Assembly: GCA_947450645.1 (NCBI GenBank)
Contig: CANFWH010000001.1
Location: 62,001 to 126,000, forward strand
Length of the DNA stretch: 64,000 bases
From: Comamonadaceae bacterium
GTDB lineage: Bacteria; Pseudomonadota; Gammaproteobacteria; Burkholderiales; Burkholderiaceae_C
Reading direction: 5' to 3'
Both the position numbers and the translations under genes were made by a program. This document shows, in pieces, positions 25,984-35,567 of the stretch (position 1 is the first letter of the stretch; each line of letters begins with the position of its first letter). The notes below the pieces were generated by a model, which worked only from the letters and a program-made list of their open reading frames with translations, did no database searches and was not told the DNA's origin.

Positions 25984-27240
25984 TTGAAAATATTACTTGT
26001 ATCCCAGTATTTTTGGCCCGAATCTTTCCGAATCAACGACGTAGTGCGCACCTTGGTTGCAAAGGGCGTGCAAGTCGATGTCCTAACGGGTAAGCCGAAT
26101 TACCCTAGCGGCAATATTTTTACTGGCTTTCGTGCCATTGGATGCACAGAGCAAATATGGGCCGGTGCTCGTATTTTTCGGGTTCCACTTTTCCCGCGTG
26201 GTCAAAAAAGTAGCTGGCGACTAGCGCTTAATTACCTCTCGTTCGTGTCATCAGGACTGGTATTTGGGCCTTGGCTATTGCGCAAGCATCAATATGATGT
26301 GGTATTTGTCTACAGTCCTTCGCCCATTTTGCAGGCAATCCCTGCCATTTTTTTAGCTTGGATTAAAAATCGGCCGCTTGTGCTATGGGTGCAAGATCTC
26401 TGGCCCGACAGCTTGGCGGCTACAGGCCATGTCAAAAACGTGCATCTCTTGAAGGCGGTGGGATGGATCGTCCGTTGGATTTATAGCTGTGCCGATTTAT
26501 TGTTGGTGCAATCACAAGCTTTTGTGGCTGAAGTGCGCCAGTTGGCTCCGAATAGACCCATTACTTACTACCCTAATTCGGTTGATAGCATTTTTGCCAA
26601 GCTGCCCGATACTAATGCGACTAATCTAGCGCTGGGCCTAAGCATAGCTATTCCCCAATTAGAATCTGGCTTTCCTGTGGTGTTTGCTGGCAATATTGGA
26701 GTTGCGCAGGCGGTAGAAGTTATTGTGGAGGCCGCCGCGCTTTTGCAGGCCAATCCCGCTATTCAGTTTGTGATATTTGGGCAGGGGAGTTGCTGGGAGT
26801 GGATGCAAAATCAACTAGCCGTGCGAGGGTTAAAAAATGTCCATCTGCTTGGACAGCATCCTGTCGAAGCGATGCCTTACGTGATGCAAAAGGCGGGCGC
26901 ATTATTAGTCACGCTGGCAAACGAGCCTATTTTTGCGCTCACCGTACCCAACAAAGTGCAAGCCTACTTGGCAGCAGGCAGGCCCATCGTGGCTTGCTTA
27001 AATGGCGAGGGCGCTAGGCTTGTAGAGGAAGCAAAAGCGGGGATCAGCGTACCCGCGCAAGACGCCGCAGCTTTAGCTGCCGCGCTGCTTAAAATCTACC
27101 AATTACCTGAAGCAGACCGCACCCAAATGGGCGTCAACGGAAGAAGTTTTTATAATCAACACTTTGAGCATGACCAGTTAGTTGACGAATTGCTGGTGCA
27201 CCTGCATCATTGCGTCGACTTAACAAAGGATTTGCCGTGA
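25984..27240 (+). CDS. WbuB-like family 4 glycosyltransferase (probable L-FucNAc transferase)
   Basis: A 418-residue GT-B protein starting at TTG: MKILLVSQYFWPESFRIND is the characteristic N-terminus of WbuB/WcaI-type transferases. LWVQDLWPDSLAA and the donor-site KVQAYLAAGRPIVAC follow. WbuB transfers N-acetyl-L-fucosamine in E. coli O26. The FnlB/A/C-like genes directly downstream make UDP-L-FucNAc, which fits. The stop overlaps the next GTG start. Confidence 0.85.
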   Translation: MKILLVSQYFWPESFRINDVVRTLVAKGVQVDVLTGKPNYPSGNIFTGFRAIGCTEQIWAGARIFRVPLFPRGQKSSWRLALNYLSFVSSGLVFGPWLLRKHQYDVVFVYSPSPILQAIPAIFLAWIKNRPLVLWVQDLWPDSLAATGHVKNVHLLKAVGWIVRWIYSCADLLLVQSQAFVAEVRQLAPNRPITYYPNSVDSIFAKLPDTNATNLALGLSIAIPQLESGFPVVFAGNIGVAQAVEVIVEAAALLQANPAIQFVIFGQGSCWEWMQNQLAVRGLKNVHLLGQHPVEAMPYVMQKAGALLVTLANEPIFALTVPNKVQAYLAAGRPIVACLNGEGARLVEEAKAGISVPAQDAAALAAALLKIYQLPEADRTQMGVNGRSFYNQHFEHDQLVDELLVHLHHCVDLTKDLP

Positions 27241-28118
27241 GAATTTTAGTTTTAGGTGCCAGTGGGATGATTGGCAGCGCGATGTTTCGCGTACTAAGCA
27301 GCACGAGCGCTGCTGGGTGGATCGTCTACGGAACGATGCGCTCCTCCGCAGCAAAGTCGTTTTTTACTCCGCAGCAAACGAAATACTTAATAGGCAATAT
27401 TGATATTGACCGCTTCGATGATCTCGTCCGTATCATGGGACAAGTAAAGCCTGATTTGGTTATTAACTGCATTGGTCTAACTAAGCATCATGCCAGTTGC
27501 AATGACCCGCTCCAAGCGATTCCTATTAACGCACTATTACCACATCGCTTGGCACATTTATGTGCTGCAGCGTCGGCCAGGTTTATACACATCAGCACGG
27601 ACTGTGTATTTGCTGGCACGAACGGCAATTATTTGGAAAATGCTCCTGGCGATGCGACCGACATCTACGGAAAAGCAAAACTCTTAGGCGAAGTCGCGTA
27701 TCCACATACGATTACGCTGCGTACCTCAACGATAGGTCATGAATTGCAAAGTGCTTATGGTTTGCTTGAATGGTTTTTGTCTCAAAAGGACAGCTGTAAA
27801 GGTTTTTCACGCGCTATCTTTTCGGGATTACCGAACACTGTACTTGCTCAAGTCGTGCGTGACTATGTCATTCCGAATGCGCAACTGTCTGGGCTCTATC
27901 ACGTCGGTGCAGATGCAATTAATAAATATGATTTGCTAAAGCTAATTGCAAGCGTCTATTCGAAAAAAATTGAAATCGTTCAGGATGACTCCTTTGCAAT
28001 CAATCGATCTTTAAATTCCGAACGCTTTTTTAATGCCACTGGCTACACCGCACCAACATGGTTAGACTTGATTAAAATCATGCATGATCATCACAACCAT
28101 CAATTAACCTATGTTTGA
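27237..28118 (+). CDS. RmlD-like SDR reductase of the UDP-L-FucNAc pathway (FnlB/WbjC-like)
   Basis: About 293 residues from GTG 27237, with AAAGGA upstream and a GTGA overlap with the previous stop. It shows LVLGASGMIGSAMF, STDCVFAG and YGKAKLLGE (catalytic Tyr/Lys), as in dTDP-4-dehydrorhamnose reductases. FnlB/WbjC/CapF reduces the 4-keto intermediate in UDP-L-FucNAc synthesis but is usually about 370 residues with a C-terminal cupin; that domain is missing here. The neighbours FnlA-like and FnlC-like support the pathway. Confidence 0.82.
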   Translation: MRILVLGASGMIGSAMFRVLSSTSAAGWIVYGTMRSSAAKSFFTPQQTKYLIGNIDIDRFDDLVRIMGQVKPDLVINCIGLTKHHASCNDPLQAIPINALLPHRLAHLCAAASARFIHISTDCVFAGTNGNYLENAPGDATDIYGKAKLLGEVAYPHTITLRTSTIGHELQSAYGLLEWFLSQKDSCKGFSRAIFSGLPNTVLAQVVRDYVIPNAQLSGLYHVGADAINKYDLLKLIASVYSKKIEIVQDDSFAINRSLNSERFFNATGYTAPTWLDLIKIMHDHHNHQLTYV

Positions 28119-29121
28119 CAATAAAGTATTAATGATTACAGGCGGCACGGGCTCGTTCGGTAATGCCGTTTTAAAGCGATTTCTATCAACAGCTGTCCGT
28201 GAAATACGTATTTTTAGTCGGGACGAAAAAAAGCAAGAAGAAATGCGCATTGCCTTGAAGAACGACAAGCTCAAGTTTTATATTGGTGATATTCGTAACT
28301 TAGATAGTATTTCCCAGGCGATGAAAGGCGTGGACTATGTCTTCCATGCTGCGGCGCTCAAACAAGTGCCTTCTTGCGAGTTTTATCCTATGGAAGCTGT
28401 GCGCACCAATGTGTTAGGCGCTGAAAATGTGATGGCGGCGGCAATTGCGCAGCAGGTCAAGCGCGTGGTGGTTTTAAGCACCGACAAAGCGGTCTATCCT
28501 ATCAATGCGATGGGAGTCTCGAAGGCCATGATGGAGAAGCTAATGGTCGCTAAAGCCCGAATGCAAAGCCCTGGAGAGACAGTGCTGTGTGCGACACGTT
28601 ATGGCAACGTGATGGCGTCCCGCGGATCGGTTATCCCGCTCTTTATTTCGCAAATCAGAGAAGGGGCGCCACTCACCATAACTGATCCCAACATGACCCG
28701 CTTTTTAATGTCTCTCGATGACTCTGTGGACTTGGTACTGCATGCGTTTGAACATGGCGCTCAAGGTGATATTTTTGTCCAAAAAGCTCCCGCGTCAACG
28801 GTCGCAGATTTGGCTCAAGCATTGCTGGAGTTATTCAACGCTAAAACGGCTACTCGTGTCATAGGAACTCGGCATGGTGAGAAGCTATTTGAAACCTTGG
28901 TATCGCGCGAAGAAATGGCGAAAGTGGAGGATATGGGTAATTACTATCGCATCCCTGCAGATAATCGCGATTTAAATTATGCTAAATACTTTGATGCTGG
29001 CGAAGAGCGTATATCAGCATTTGAGGATTACACCTCGCATAATACCCAGCAATTAAACGTTCTGGCGACCAAGAAATTACTTCAAAAACTCAATTTTATT
29101 CAGGAGCAATTGCATGCTTAA
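28111..29121 (+). CDS. fnlA: UDP-GlcNAc 4,6-dehydratase/5-epimerase (FnlA/WbjB/CapE-like)
   Basis: A 336-residue SDR: GGTGSFGNAVLKRF at residues 10-23, HAAALKQVP, STDKAVYPINAMGVSK and RYGNVMASRGSVIPLF. The catalytic Tyr position is Met (AMGVSK), as in the inverting 4,6-dehydratases of this family. It starts the route from UDP-GlcNAc to UDP-L-FucNAc. It overlaps the previous and following genes by 8 nt each. Confidence 0.92.
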   Translation: MFDNKVLMITGGTGSFGNAVLKRFLSTAVREIRIFSRDEKKQEEMRIALKNDKLKFYIGDIRNLDSISQAMKGVDYVFHAAALKQVPSCEFYPMEAVRTNVLGAENVMAAAIAQQVKRVVVLSTDKAVYPINAMGVSKAMMEKLMVAKARMQSPGETVLCATRYGNVMASRGSVIPLFISQIREGAPLTITDPNMTRFLMSLDDSVDLVLHAFEHGAQGDIFVQKAPASTVADLAQALLELFNAKTATRVIGTRHGEKLFETLVSREEMAKVEDMGNYYRIPADNRDLNYAKYFDAGEERISAFEDYTSHNTQQLNVLATKKLLQKLNFIQEQLHA

Positions 29122-30241
29122 AGTCATGACCATCGTCGGAACTCGACCAGAACTCATCAAAATGAGCCGCGTCATTGCTGAGTTAGATCAACATACTCAG
29201 CATATATTAGTACACACGGGTCAAAATTATGACTACGAGTTAAATCAGATTTTTTTTGATGACCTGCAAATTCGTAAACCCAACTATTTTTTAGGTGCGG
29301 TTGGCGATACGGTCGCCCAAACTATTGGACAAATTATTATTAAATCGGATGAGATATTTAATAAAGAACAGCCTGATGCTGTATTGTTATATGGCGATAC
29401 TAATTCTTGTTTAGCTGTTATTTCTGCCAAGCGTAGAAAAATACCTGTTTTCCATATGGAAGCTGGTAATCGGTGTTTTGATCAGCGCGTCCCAGAAGAA
29501 CTTAATCGAAAAGTACTTGACCATTTAAGCGACATCAATTTAGTACTAACCGAGCATGCAAGACGTTATTTAATTGCCGAAGGTATTAGGCCTGAGACTA
29601 TTATCAAAACGGGCTCTCATATGCATGAGGTGCTAGAGCACTACATGCCAAAAATTAACGCTTCTGATGTTGTATCGCGTTTAAATTTAAAACCCAAAGA
29701 ATTCTTTATCGTTAGCGCCCATCGTGAAGAAAATGTTGATACACCTGAGAATTTAAAAGATTTTGTTAAGGCACTCAATGCTATTGCAACGACTTATAAT
29801 CATCCCATCATTGTCTCAACTCACCCTAGAACACGAAAAAGACTAGAGACGCTTGAACTTACTGAGATTCATCCGCTAATAGATTTCGCTAAGCCTTTTG
29901 GTTTCTTTGATTTTGTGAAGTTGCAAATGCAGGCTAAATGTGTCATTTCTGACAGCGGCACGATAAGCGAAGAAGGATCCCTGCTAAACTTACCTGCCAT
30001 CACGATTCGTTACGCGCATGAGCGACCCGAAGGAATGGACGAAGGCACAGTCATTATGTGCGGGCTAAAAGCAGAGGAAGTGATGGGTGCCATTGATGTT
30101 GTCTGCAAACAATACCAAGAATACGGCGCGATGCGCCCCGTGGCAGACTACGCTGCGCCCGCTGTATCCAAGAAAATACTCCGGCTTGTAATGAGTTATA
30201 CAGGCTATGTCAATCGAACAGTATGGCGAAAATACGCTTGA
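29114..30241 (+). CDS. fnlC: UDP-L-FucNAc C2-epimerase (FnlC/WbjD/CapG-like, WecB superfamily)
   Basis: A 375-residue nonhydrolysing UDP-GlcNAc 2-epimerase homologue. The N-terminal VGTRPELIKMSRVI, HTGQNYDYELNQIFF, the catalytic-site HMEAGNRCFDQRVPEE and SDSGTISEEGS near the C-terminus are visible. FnlC performs the final 2-epimerisation from the L-pneumosamine to the L-fucosamine form. Together with the two preceding genes it makes a full UDP-L-FucNAc set. Confidence 0.92.
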   Translation: MLKVMTIVGTRPELIKMSRVIAELDQHTQHILVHTGQNYDYELNQIFFDDLQIRKPNYFLGAVGDTVAQTIGQIIIKSDEIFNKEQPDAVLLYGDTNSCLAVISAKRRKIPVFHMEAGNRCFDQRVPEELNRKVLDHLSDINLVLTEHARRYLIAEGIRPETIIKTGSHMHEVLEHYMPKINASDVVSRLNLKPKEFFIVSAHREENVDTPENLKDFVKALNAIATTYNHPIIVSTHPRTRKRLETLELTEIHPLIDFAKPFGFFDFVKLQMQAKCVISDSGTISEEGSLLNLPAITIRYAHERPEGMDEGTVIMCGLKAEEVMGAIDVVCKQYQEYGAMRPVADYAAPAVSKKILRLVMSYTGYVNRTVWRKYA

Positions 30242-30296
30242 AGGCTATCGTTCTCTCGCAATACTCCTGACCTAATATGCCGCAGCAATCCTCATC

Positions 30297-31247
30297 ATGA
30301 TAGTCATTACGGGAGGTACGGGATTTGTTGGCTCTGCCCTAGTTCAACAAATGATTGATAAGGGATTGGGCGGCACAGTGGCAATGCTTCTTCGTAATGA
30401 TCGCAATCCCACTGCGCCTACTAGTCAGCAACTCCATTGCATAAGAACAATTACATTAGACGCTCAGGTGAATGTGACGACGACACTCAGCGGTGTAAAA
30501 ACCGTCATACACCTAGCGGGGCGCGCTCATATCATGAATGACTCAGCGCCCGATCCGTTGAAAGCATTCCGTACTGCCAATTGCGACTATGCGCTCCACG
30601 TTGCGAAACAAGCTATTGCAGCAGGAGTCAAGCGTTTTATCTACATCAGCTCCATTAAAGTCAATGGAGAACGAACTAACAACGGTCAACCTTTCTCCGA
30701 GCTTAGTCCGCCATCGCCTAGCGATCCATACAGCATATCTAAACACGAGGCCGAGGTAGCGTTGTCAGCCCTTTCAAAAGAGACTGGACTTGAGTTAGTT
30801 ATTATTCGCCCACCTCTTATCTATGGCGATGGTGCTAAGGGAAATTTTGTGCGCTTGGCGTATTTAACTGCCAGAGGCATCCCTCTCCCGTTTGGTGCCA
30901 TCAACAATAGCCGCAGTCTGCTTTATGTCAAAAATTTAGTGGATTTTCTGATTTTGTGTACGCATCACTCAAAAGCAGCGCAGCAAACATTCGTGTTATC
31001 TGATGGTCAGGACGTATCCACAACAAAAATACTGCGTACATTGGCGCAGGCTCAAAGCTCGCCAGCTCGGTTACTACCTGTGCCCGCCCCTTGGCTTCGT
31101 GTGTCAATGCAGCTCTTGGGCGCGGGCAAGATGGCTGATCGGTTACTGGGCAGCTTGCAAGTTGATGCTAGTAAAGCGCAAGAGCTATTGGGTTGGACTC
31201 CCCCGTTTAGCTTTGAAACGGGAATTAGGGATATGTTTAAAAAATGA
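30297..31247 (+). CDS. NAD-dependent epimerase/4-reductase (WbpV/WbpK-like)
   Basis: A 316-residue extended SDR with GGTGFVGSAL, YISSIKVNGE (Ser) and YSISK (Tyr/Lys), plus RPPLIYGDG. Proteins of this type next to a PglC-like transferase and a WbpM-like dehydratase reduce UDP-4-keto-6-deoxy-GlcNAc to UDP-QuiNAc or UDP-FucNAc, the usual first sugar on the lipid carrier. Which of the two cannot be told. A 55-nt gap separates it from fnlC, and it overlaps the next gene by 4 nt. Confidence 0.85.
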   Translation: MIVITGGTGFVGSALVQQMIDKGLGGTVAMLLRNDRNPTAPTSQQLHCIRTITLDAQVNVTTTLSGVKTVIHLAGRAHIMNDSAPDPLKAFRTANCDYALHVAKQAIAAGVKRFIYISSIKVNGERTNNGQPFSELSPPSPSDPYSISKHEAEVALSALSKETGLELVIIRPPLIYGDGAKGNFVRLAYLTARGIPLPFGAINNSRSLLYVKNLVDFLILCTHHSKAAQQTFVLSDGQDVSTTKILRTLAQAQSSPARLLPVPAPWLRVSMQLLGAGKMADRLLGSLQVDASKAQELLGWTPPFSFETGIRDMFKK

Positions 31248-31804
31248 AACGTTTATTGGATTGCGTATTGGCTGGATTACTCTGCGCAATGTTGGCTCCT
31301 CTGCTAGCATTAGTGATTCTCGTCATCACCCTAACTTCATCAGGATCATCTATTTATTGGTCAAACCGCATTGGCCAAAACAATCGCATTTTTAAAATGC
31401 CAAAATTTCGCACAATGCATTCTGATACACCAGCGGTTGCGACCCATCTATTGATCGATGCACATTTGTATCTCACCCCAATCGGGAGCTTTCTTCGCAA
31501 GACAAGCCTAGACGAGCTGCCTCAACTATGGAGTGTCATCAAAGGTGATATGAGTCTTGTGGGGCCACGACCAGCGCTTTTTAATCAACATGATTTGATT
31601 GAAGTGCGATCTGCGATGGGTATTCATGCGCTACGCCCAGGCATTACAGGTTGGGCTCAGATCAATGGTCGTGATGATCTCGCTATTTTCGATAAAGTCG
31701 CGCTTGATGCAGAATACCTACATCGGCAATCGTTTGGATTTGACTGTTATATTTTATGGCTGACTGCGCTAAGGGTGCTGCGTCGTGATGGAGTTTCACA
31801 TTAA
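31244..31804 (+). CDS. PglC/WcaJ-family initiating sugar-phosphate transferase
   Basis: A 186-residue monotopic phosphoglycosyl transferase with one N-terminal hydrophobic segment (about 9-30). It has FRTMHSD, the catalytic Asp-Glu in SLDELPQLWSVIKGDMSLV, GPRPA and RPGITGWAQINGRD. It transfers a sugar 1-phosphate from UDP to undecaprenyl phosphate, starting repeat-unit assembly at the inner membrane. The small size matches the minimal PglC form. Confidence 0.92.
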   Translation: MKRLLDCVLAGLLCAMLAPLLALVILVITLTSSGSSIYWSNRIGQNNRIFKMPKFRTMHSDTPAVATHLLIDAHLYLTPIGSFLRKTSLDELPQLWSVIKGDMSLVGPRPALFNQHDLIEVRSAMGIHALRPGITGWAQINGRDDLAIFDKVALDAEYLHRQSFGFDCYILWLTALRVLRRDGVSH

Positions 31805-33719
31805 TCATTTTTTAAAAACCTTACCCCGTGCCATTAAGCAAGCTATGGTGCTGGGATTTGATATGTTTGCGGCCTGGGCGAGCCTTTGGATCGCATTTTC
31901 TTTGCGACTTGAAACTGTTTTTTGGCCTGCTGAGCAGCAATGGTGGCCATTCCTCATTGCCCCACTTTTATCAGTGCCCATTTTTATATCCCTAGGTCTT
32001 TATCGTGCTGTAATCCGTTATACAGGTCTAAGTGCCCTACAAGCCATTGCGAAAGCAGCGGCGTTATACGGGATTATTTTTTTTGCTGCACTTGCGATCG
32101 CCAAATGGCAAAACGTACCTCGCTCGATAGGTATTTTGCAGCCTATTTTTTATTTGGTACTTGTTTCAGTTAGTCGAGCCTTAGTCCGTTTTTGGCTTAA
32201 CAACGATGCGCGTAGCGCGTCATCACCAGCCACCGAGCGTCTAATTATTTATGGCGCTGGGGCTGCTGGTATTCAAATTGCACACGCCCTCAATCATGCT
32301 AGAAACTATCGCATCATAGGATTTATTGATGATGCCCCAGATTTACAAGGTAAATCCATTAATGAATGGCGGGTATACAAACCCGTTGAACTGGATGGTT
32401 TGATGAATCGTGAATCAGTGAATGGGGTCTTGCTAGCCATTCCATCCATTAGCAAAGCACGTCGATTTGAGATACTGGAGTCGCTCAGAGAGAAAGCGCT
32501 GCATGTACGTTCGTTGCCGAATCTATCCGATATTGCGAGTGGCTCGATTTCGCTCACCGATATTCAAGAGCTTGATGTTGATGATTTATTGGGGCGCACA
32601 CCTGTTGCGCCGGATCCCTCTTTACTTGCTAAAAATATAACTGGCAAGGTCGTTTTAATCACTGGTGCTGGGGGTAGTATTGGTGGAGAACTGAGCAGGC
32701 AAATTTTGGCGCTAAACCCTGCGTCTCTCATTCTTGTAGATCACAGTGAATATGGTCTTTATACGATACATACCGAACTTCACGCTCGTTTAAAAACACA
32801 ACTAGCCACAATACCGCAGATTAAGCTCATTCCGCTTTTGGCAAGCGTGCGTGATGAGACAAAAATCACTTTGATTTTACAAACATGGAAGCCGCATACG
32901 GTTTACCACGCTGCCGCCTACAAGCACGTCCCCATGGTTGAGCACAACGTTTGCGAGGGCGTTGCGGCCAATGTGCTGGGAACGCTTTATACCGCGCAAG
33001 CAGCGCAGAAAGCAGGGGTTGCTCATTTTGTTTTAATCAGCACTGATAAAGCCGTACGCCCCACCAATGTCATGGGGGCAAGTAAGCGTGTTGCCGAGTT
33101 AGTTTTGCAAGCATTGGCTGCTGAACAAAAAACATTGCCACAGCCAATGACGATTTTTACGATGGTACGGTTTGGTAATGTACTGGGCTCGTCTGGCTCG
33201 GTTGTTCCATTATTCAGACAACAAATTAAAGATGGTGGCCCGATTACGCTGACGCACGCAGAAGTGACTCGTTTTTTCATGACAATTCCAGAAGCTGCCA
33301 GGCTAGTTATACAAGCTTCCGCTATGGCCAAAGGAGGAGAGGTCTTCGTGCTTGACATGGGTGAGCCTGTCAAAATTTTTGATTTAGCTAAGCGTATGAT
33401 TGAGTTATCTGGATTAGCAATTCGTGATGCGAACCATCCAAATGGTGATATTGAAATTGCGGTAACTGGGCTACGCCCTGGGGAAAAATTATATGAAGAA
33501 CTACTCATTGGTGATAATCCAATGCCTAGTCAACACGCCAAAATCATGCAAGCGAATGAAGCACATTTAATGCTGGCTAATTTAAAGCTTTATCTTGAAA
33601 AAATGCTGATGGACTTACAAAATAATAATTCTGATGGAATTAAAAAAGTACTCGCTCAATTAGTTTCAGGTTATAGTAGCGATTCACCAAATGTAGATTG
33701 GATTAGTAATAAGATTTAA
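31788..33719 (+). CDS. membrane-bound UDP-GlcNAc 4,6-dehydratase (WbpM/CapD-like)
   Basis: About 643 residues (ATG 31788; a GTG codon immediately before it is an alternative). Four N-terminal membrane helices (about 15-125), a first Rossmann domain with YGAGAAGIQIA (about 150) and a second catalytic domain with GAGGSIGGELSRQI (about 290). STDKAVRPTNVMGASKR has Met at the usual Tyr position, as in WbpM. It makes UDP-4-keto-6-deoxy-GlcNAc for the reductase at 30297. It overlaps the transferase gene by 17 nt and is the last gene of the polysaccharide operon; its stop lies inside a palindrome. Confidence 0.93.
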   Translation: MEFHINHFLKTLPRAIKQAMVLGFDMFAAWASLWIAFSLRLETVFWPAEQQWWPFLIAPLLSVPIFISLGLYRAVIRYTGLSALQAIAKAAALYGIIFFAALAIAKWQNVPRSIGILQPIFYLVLVSVSRALVRFWLNNDARSASSPATERLIIYGAGAAGIQIAHALNHARNYRIIGFIDDAPDLQGKSINEWRVYKPVELDGLMNRESVNGVLLAIPSISKARRFEILESLREKALHVRSLPNLSDIASGSISLTDIQELDVDDLLGRTPVAPDPSLLAKNITGKVVLITGAGGSIGGELSRQILALNPASLILVDHSEYGLYTIHTELHARLKTQLATIPQIKLIPLLASVRDETKITLILQTWKPHTVYHAAAYKHVPMVEHNVCEGVAANVLGTLYTAQAAQKAGVAHFVLISTDKAVRPTNVMGASKRVAELVLQALAAEQKTLPQPMTIFTMVRFGNVLGSSGSVVPLFRQQIKDGGPITLTHAEVTRFFMTIPEAARLVIQASAMAKGGEVFVLDMGEPVKIFDLAKRMIELSGLAIRDANHPNGDIEIAVTGLRPGEKLYEELLIGDNPMPSQHAKIMQANEAHLMLANLKLYLEKMLMDLQNNNSDGIKKVLAQLVSGYSSDSPNVDWISNKI

Positions 33720-33732
33720 TCTTATTACTAAT
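33702..33732 (+). terminator. perfect 15-bp inverted repeat over the operon's final stop codon
   Basis: ATTAGTAATAAGATT and its exact reverse complement AATCTTATTACTAAT flank a single central T. The TAA stop of the WbpM-like gene (33717-33719) is at the centre. It is the end of a 33-kb operon, so an AT-rich terminator or mRNA 3-prime stabiliser is likely. A classic GC-rich stem with U-tract is absent, so it could also be a DNA-binding site upstream of hns. Confidence 0.55.
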
Positions 33733-33771
33733 GATTTTGAATTATCCCATTTAACTTTAAGGAGTTTTTAT

Positions 33772-34143
33772 ATGCAAACTTTTGAACAAATTCAACAGCA
33801 AATCGTTGACTTGCAAAAACAAGCCGATACCATGCGCAAGCAAGCAATGTCCGCCGCTATTAAAGAAGTTAAACGTCTGGTTAATTTATATAGCCTAGGA
33901 TTTGCTGATATTGGCATTACAGTGGGATCGCCTGTCAAAAAAGGATCTGCAGCACCTAAAGCCAAAAAATCCACTAAGCCCGTTAAGGCTATCAAAAAAT
34001 CACCATCTGATAAACGCGCTGCTGTAGCGCCTAAGTACCGTGATAACGAGACGGGGCAAACTTGGACGGGTCGTGGTAAAGCTCCGACTTGGCTGACCGC
34101 AAAAATGGCCGCGGGCGCCAGCAAGGAATCCTTCAAGATCTAA
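33772..34143 (+). CDS. H-NS family nucleoid-associated protein
   Basis: A 123-residue protein. The N-terminal coiled-coil oligomerisation part is about residues 1-45; a Lys/Ala/Pro-rich linker (about 55-85) follows. The C-terminal DNA-binding core ends in YRDNETGQTWTGRGKAPTWL, the H-NS/Bv3F loop. It silences AT-rich DNA. Its location beside an AT-rich polysaccharide operon invites the idea that it acts on it (inference). Strong AAGGAG site 7 nt before the ATG. Confidence 0.92.
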   Translation: MQTFEQIQQQIVDLQKQADTMRKQAMSAAIKEVKRLVNLYSLGFADIGITVGSPVKKGSAAPKAKKSTKPVKAIKKSPSDKRAAVAPKYRDNETGQTWTGRGKAPTWLTAKMAAGASKESFKI

Positions 34144-34164
34144 CTCACGCAAAAGCTGGTTATT

Positions 34165-34620
34165 TTGTCGCTACAGCAGCTACTCCGCCCTGAGCATGTT
34201 TTGCTCGGGCTTGACGTGACCAGTAAAAAACGCCTCTTTGAAGAGCTCGGTTTTTTATTTGAAAACACCGCTGGCATTGCACGTAGCAATATCACAGACA
34301 GCCTATTTGCCCGAGAGCGCCTAGGTTCAACAGGGCTAGGTTATGGTGTTGCCATCCCGCATGGTCGAATCAAAAGGCTTAAAGAACCACAGCTAGCCGC
34401 CGTGCGGCTTAAAGCCGGGATTGGCTTCGATGCCGCAGATGGCGCGCCCGTGCAGTTGCTTTTTGTACTACTGGTACCTGAAAATGCCACGCAAAAGCAC
34501 CTCGACTTATTAGCTGAAATTGCTGATCTACTAGGCGATGAGACAAAACGTGCAGTGCTTCAAACTGCAACAGACATAGCCGAATTTATGACCGTCATCC
34601 ACGCTGGCACCCCGCTATGA
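34165..34620 (+). CDS. ptsN: nitrogen PTS enzyme IIA (PtsN)
   Basis: A 151-residue EIIA-Ntr protein. The phosphorylatable His is in the motif [14 protein letters not shown] (about residue 69), and [16 protein letters not shown] follows. It relays phosphate from NPr to regulate potassium uptake, nitrogen and carbon signalling. Start taken as TTG 34165, since the family N-terminus ([13 protein letters not shown]) begins there and no ATG precedes it. The stop overlaps hprK (ATGA). The hpf/raiA and rpoN genes that often precede ptsN are not here; an hns gene takes that place. Confidence 0.93.
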   Translation: MSLQQLLRPEHVLLGLDVTSKKRLFEELGFLFENTAGIARSNITDSLFARERLGSTGLGYGVAIPHGRIKRLKEPQLAAVRLKAGIGFDAADGAPVQLLFVLLVPENATQKHLDLLAEIADLLGDETKRAVLQTATDIAEFMTVIHAGTPL

Positions 34621-35567
34621 AACCCAGTTTTATCAGTGCCAACGAGCTCTTTCAATTCCATCGCAAAACTTTAAAATGGGAGTGGGTCGGTGGACAGCAA
34701 GCCAAAGAGCGTCATTTTGATGAGGTCGCCGTTCGTGCTGCACGATCGGCCGCAGATTTGGTGGGCTATCTTAACTACATCCATCCTTACCGCGTCCAAA
34801 TTTTGGGCGAGCGCGAAGTCGCGTACGTTGGCAACAATACATCACAAGATGCTGAGCGCCGACTGGCGCGTATCGTTGATTTAGAGCCCCCTGCGCTTGT
34901 TTTATGTGATGGACTAGAGCCGCCTGAGAGCTTGCTCAAATTGTGCAACGAAGCGCAAATTCCGTTATTTGTGTGTACTGAATCAGCGGCTTATGTCATA
35001 GATGTGCTACGTGCTTATTTATCCCGTCATTTTGCCGATCGCGATACCGTGCACGGCGTGTTTATGGACATCCTAGGATTAGGCGTGCTGATTACGGGAG
35101 AGTCGGGACTTGGTAAAAGTGAGCTTGGTCTTGAGCTTATTTCGCGTGGCCATGGCTTAGTGGCTGATGATGCCGTTGACCTCTACCGCATTAACCAGAC
35201 CATCATTGAAGGCCGCTGCCCTGAGCTTTTGCAAAACATGTTGGAAGTACGAGGCATTGGTCTGCTTGACATTCGTGCGATCTTTGGTGAAACCGCCGTG
35301 CGGCGTCGGCTAAGACTACGTCTAATCGTACACCTTGTGCGCCGCGAAACAATGGAGCGCGACTACGACCGCATGCCCGAAGAGCCTTTAAGTAGTGATG
35401 TGTTGGGCATCCCAATACGCAAGGTCGTATTGCAAGTCGTTGCAGGTCGCAACATCGCAGTGCTCGTTGAAGCCGCCGTGCGTAACACGATTTTGCAAAT
35501 GCGCGGCATCGACAGCTACGATGAGTTCTCTAAACGCCAACGGGCCTTGATGGACAAACCTTCTTAG
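34617..35567 (+). CDS. hprK: HPr kinase/phosphorylase
   Basis: A 316-residue bifunctional kinase/phosphorylase acting on the Ser of HPr. It has Walker [15 protein letters not shown] (about 160-173), a downstream acidic VADDAVDL and the family signature [16 protein letters not shown]. The ptsN-hprK pair is typical of Proteobacteria with a regulatory PTS. It ends convergent with fur, overlapping it by 38 bp. Confidence 0.95.
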   Translation: MKPSFISANELFQFHRKTLKWEWVGGQQAKERHFDEVAVRAARSAADLVGYLNYIHPYRVQILGEREVAYVGNNTSQDAERRLARIVDLEPPALVLCDGLEPPESLLKLCNEAQIPLFVCTESAAYVIDVLRAYLSRHFADRDTVHGVFMDILGLGVLITGESGLGKSELGLELISRGHGLVADDAVDLYRINQTIIEGRCPELLQNMLEVRGIGLLDIRAIFGETAVRRRLRLRLIVHLVRRETMERDYDRMPEEPLSSDVLGIPIRKVVLQVVAGRNIAVLVEAAVRNTILQMRGIDSYDEFSKRQRALMDKPS

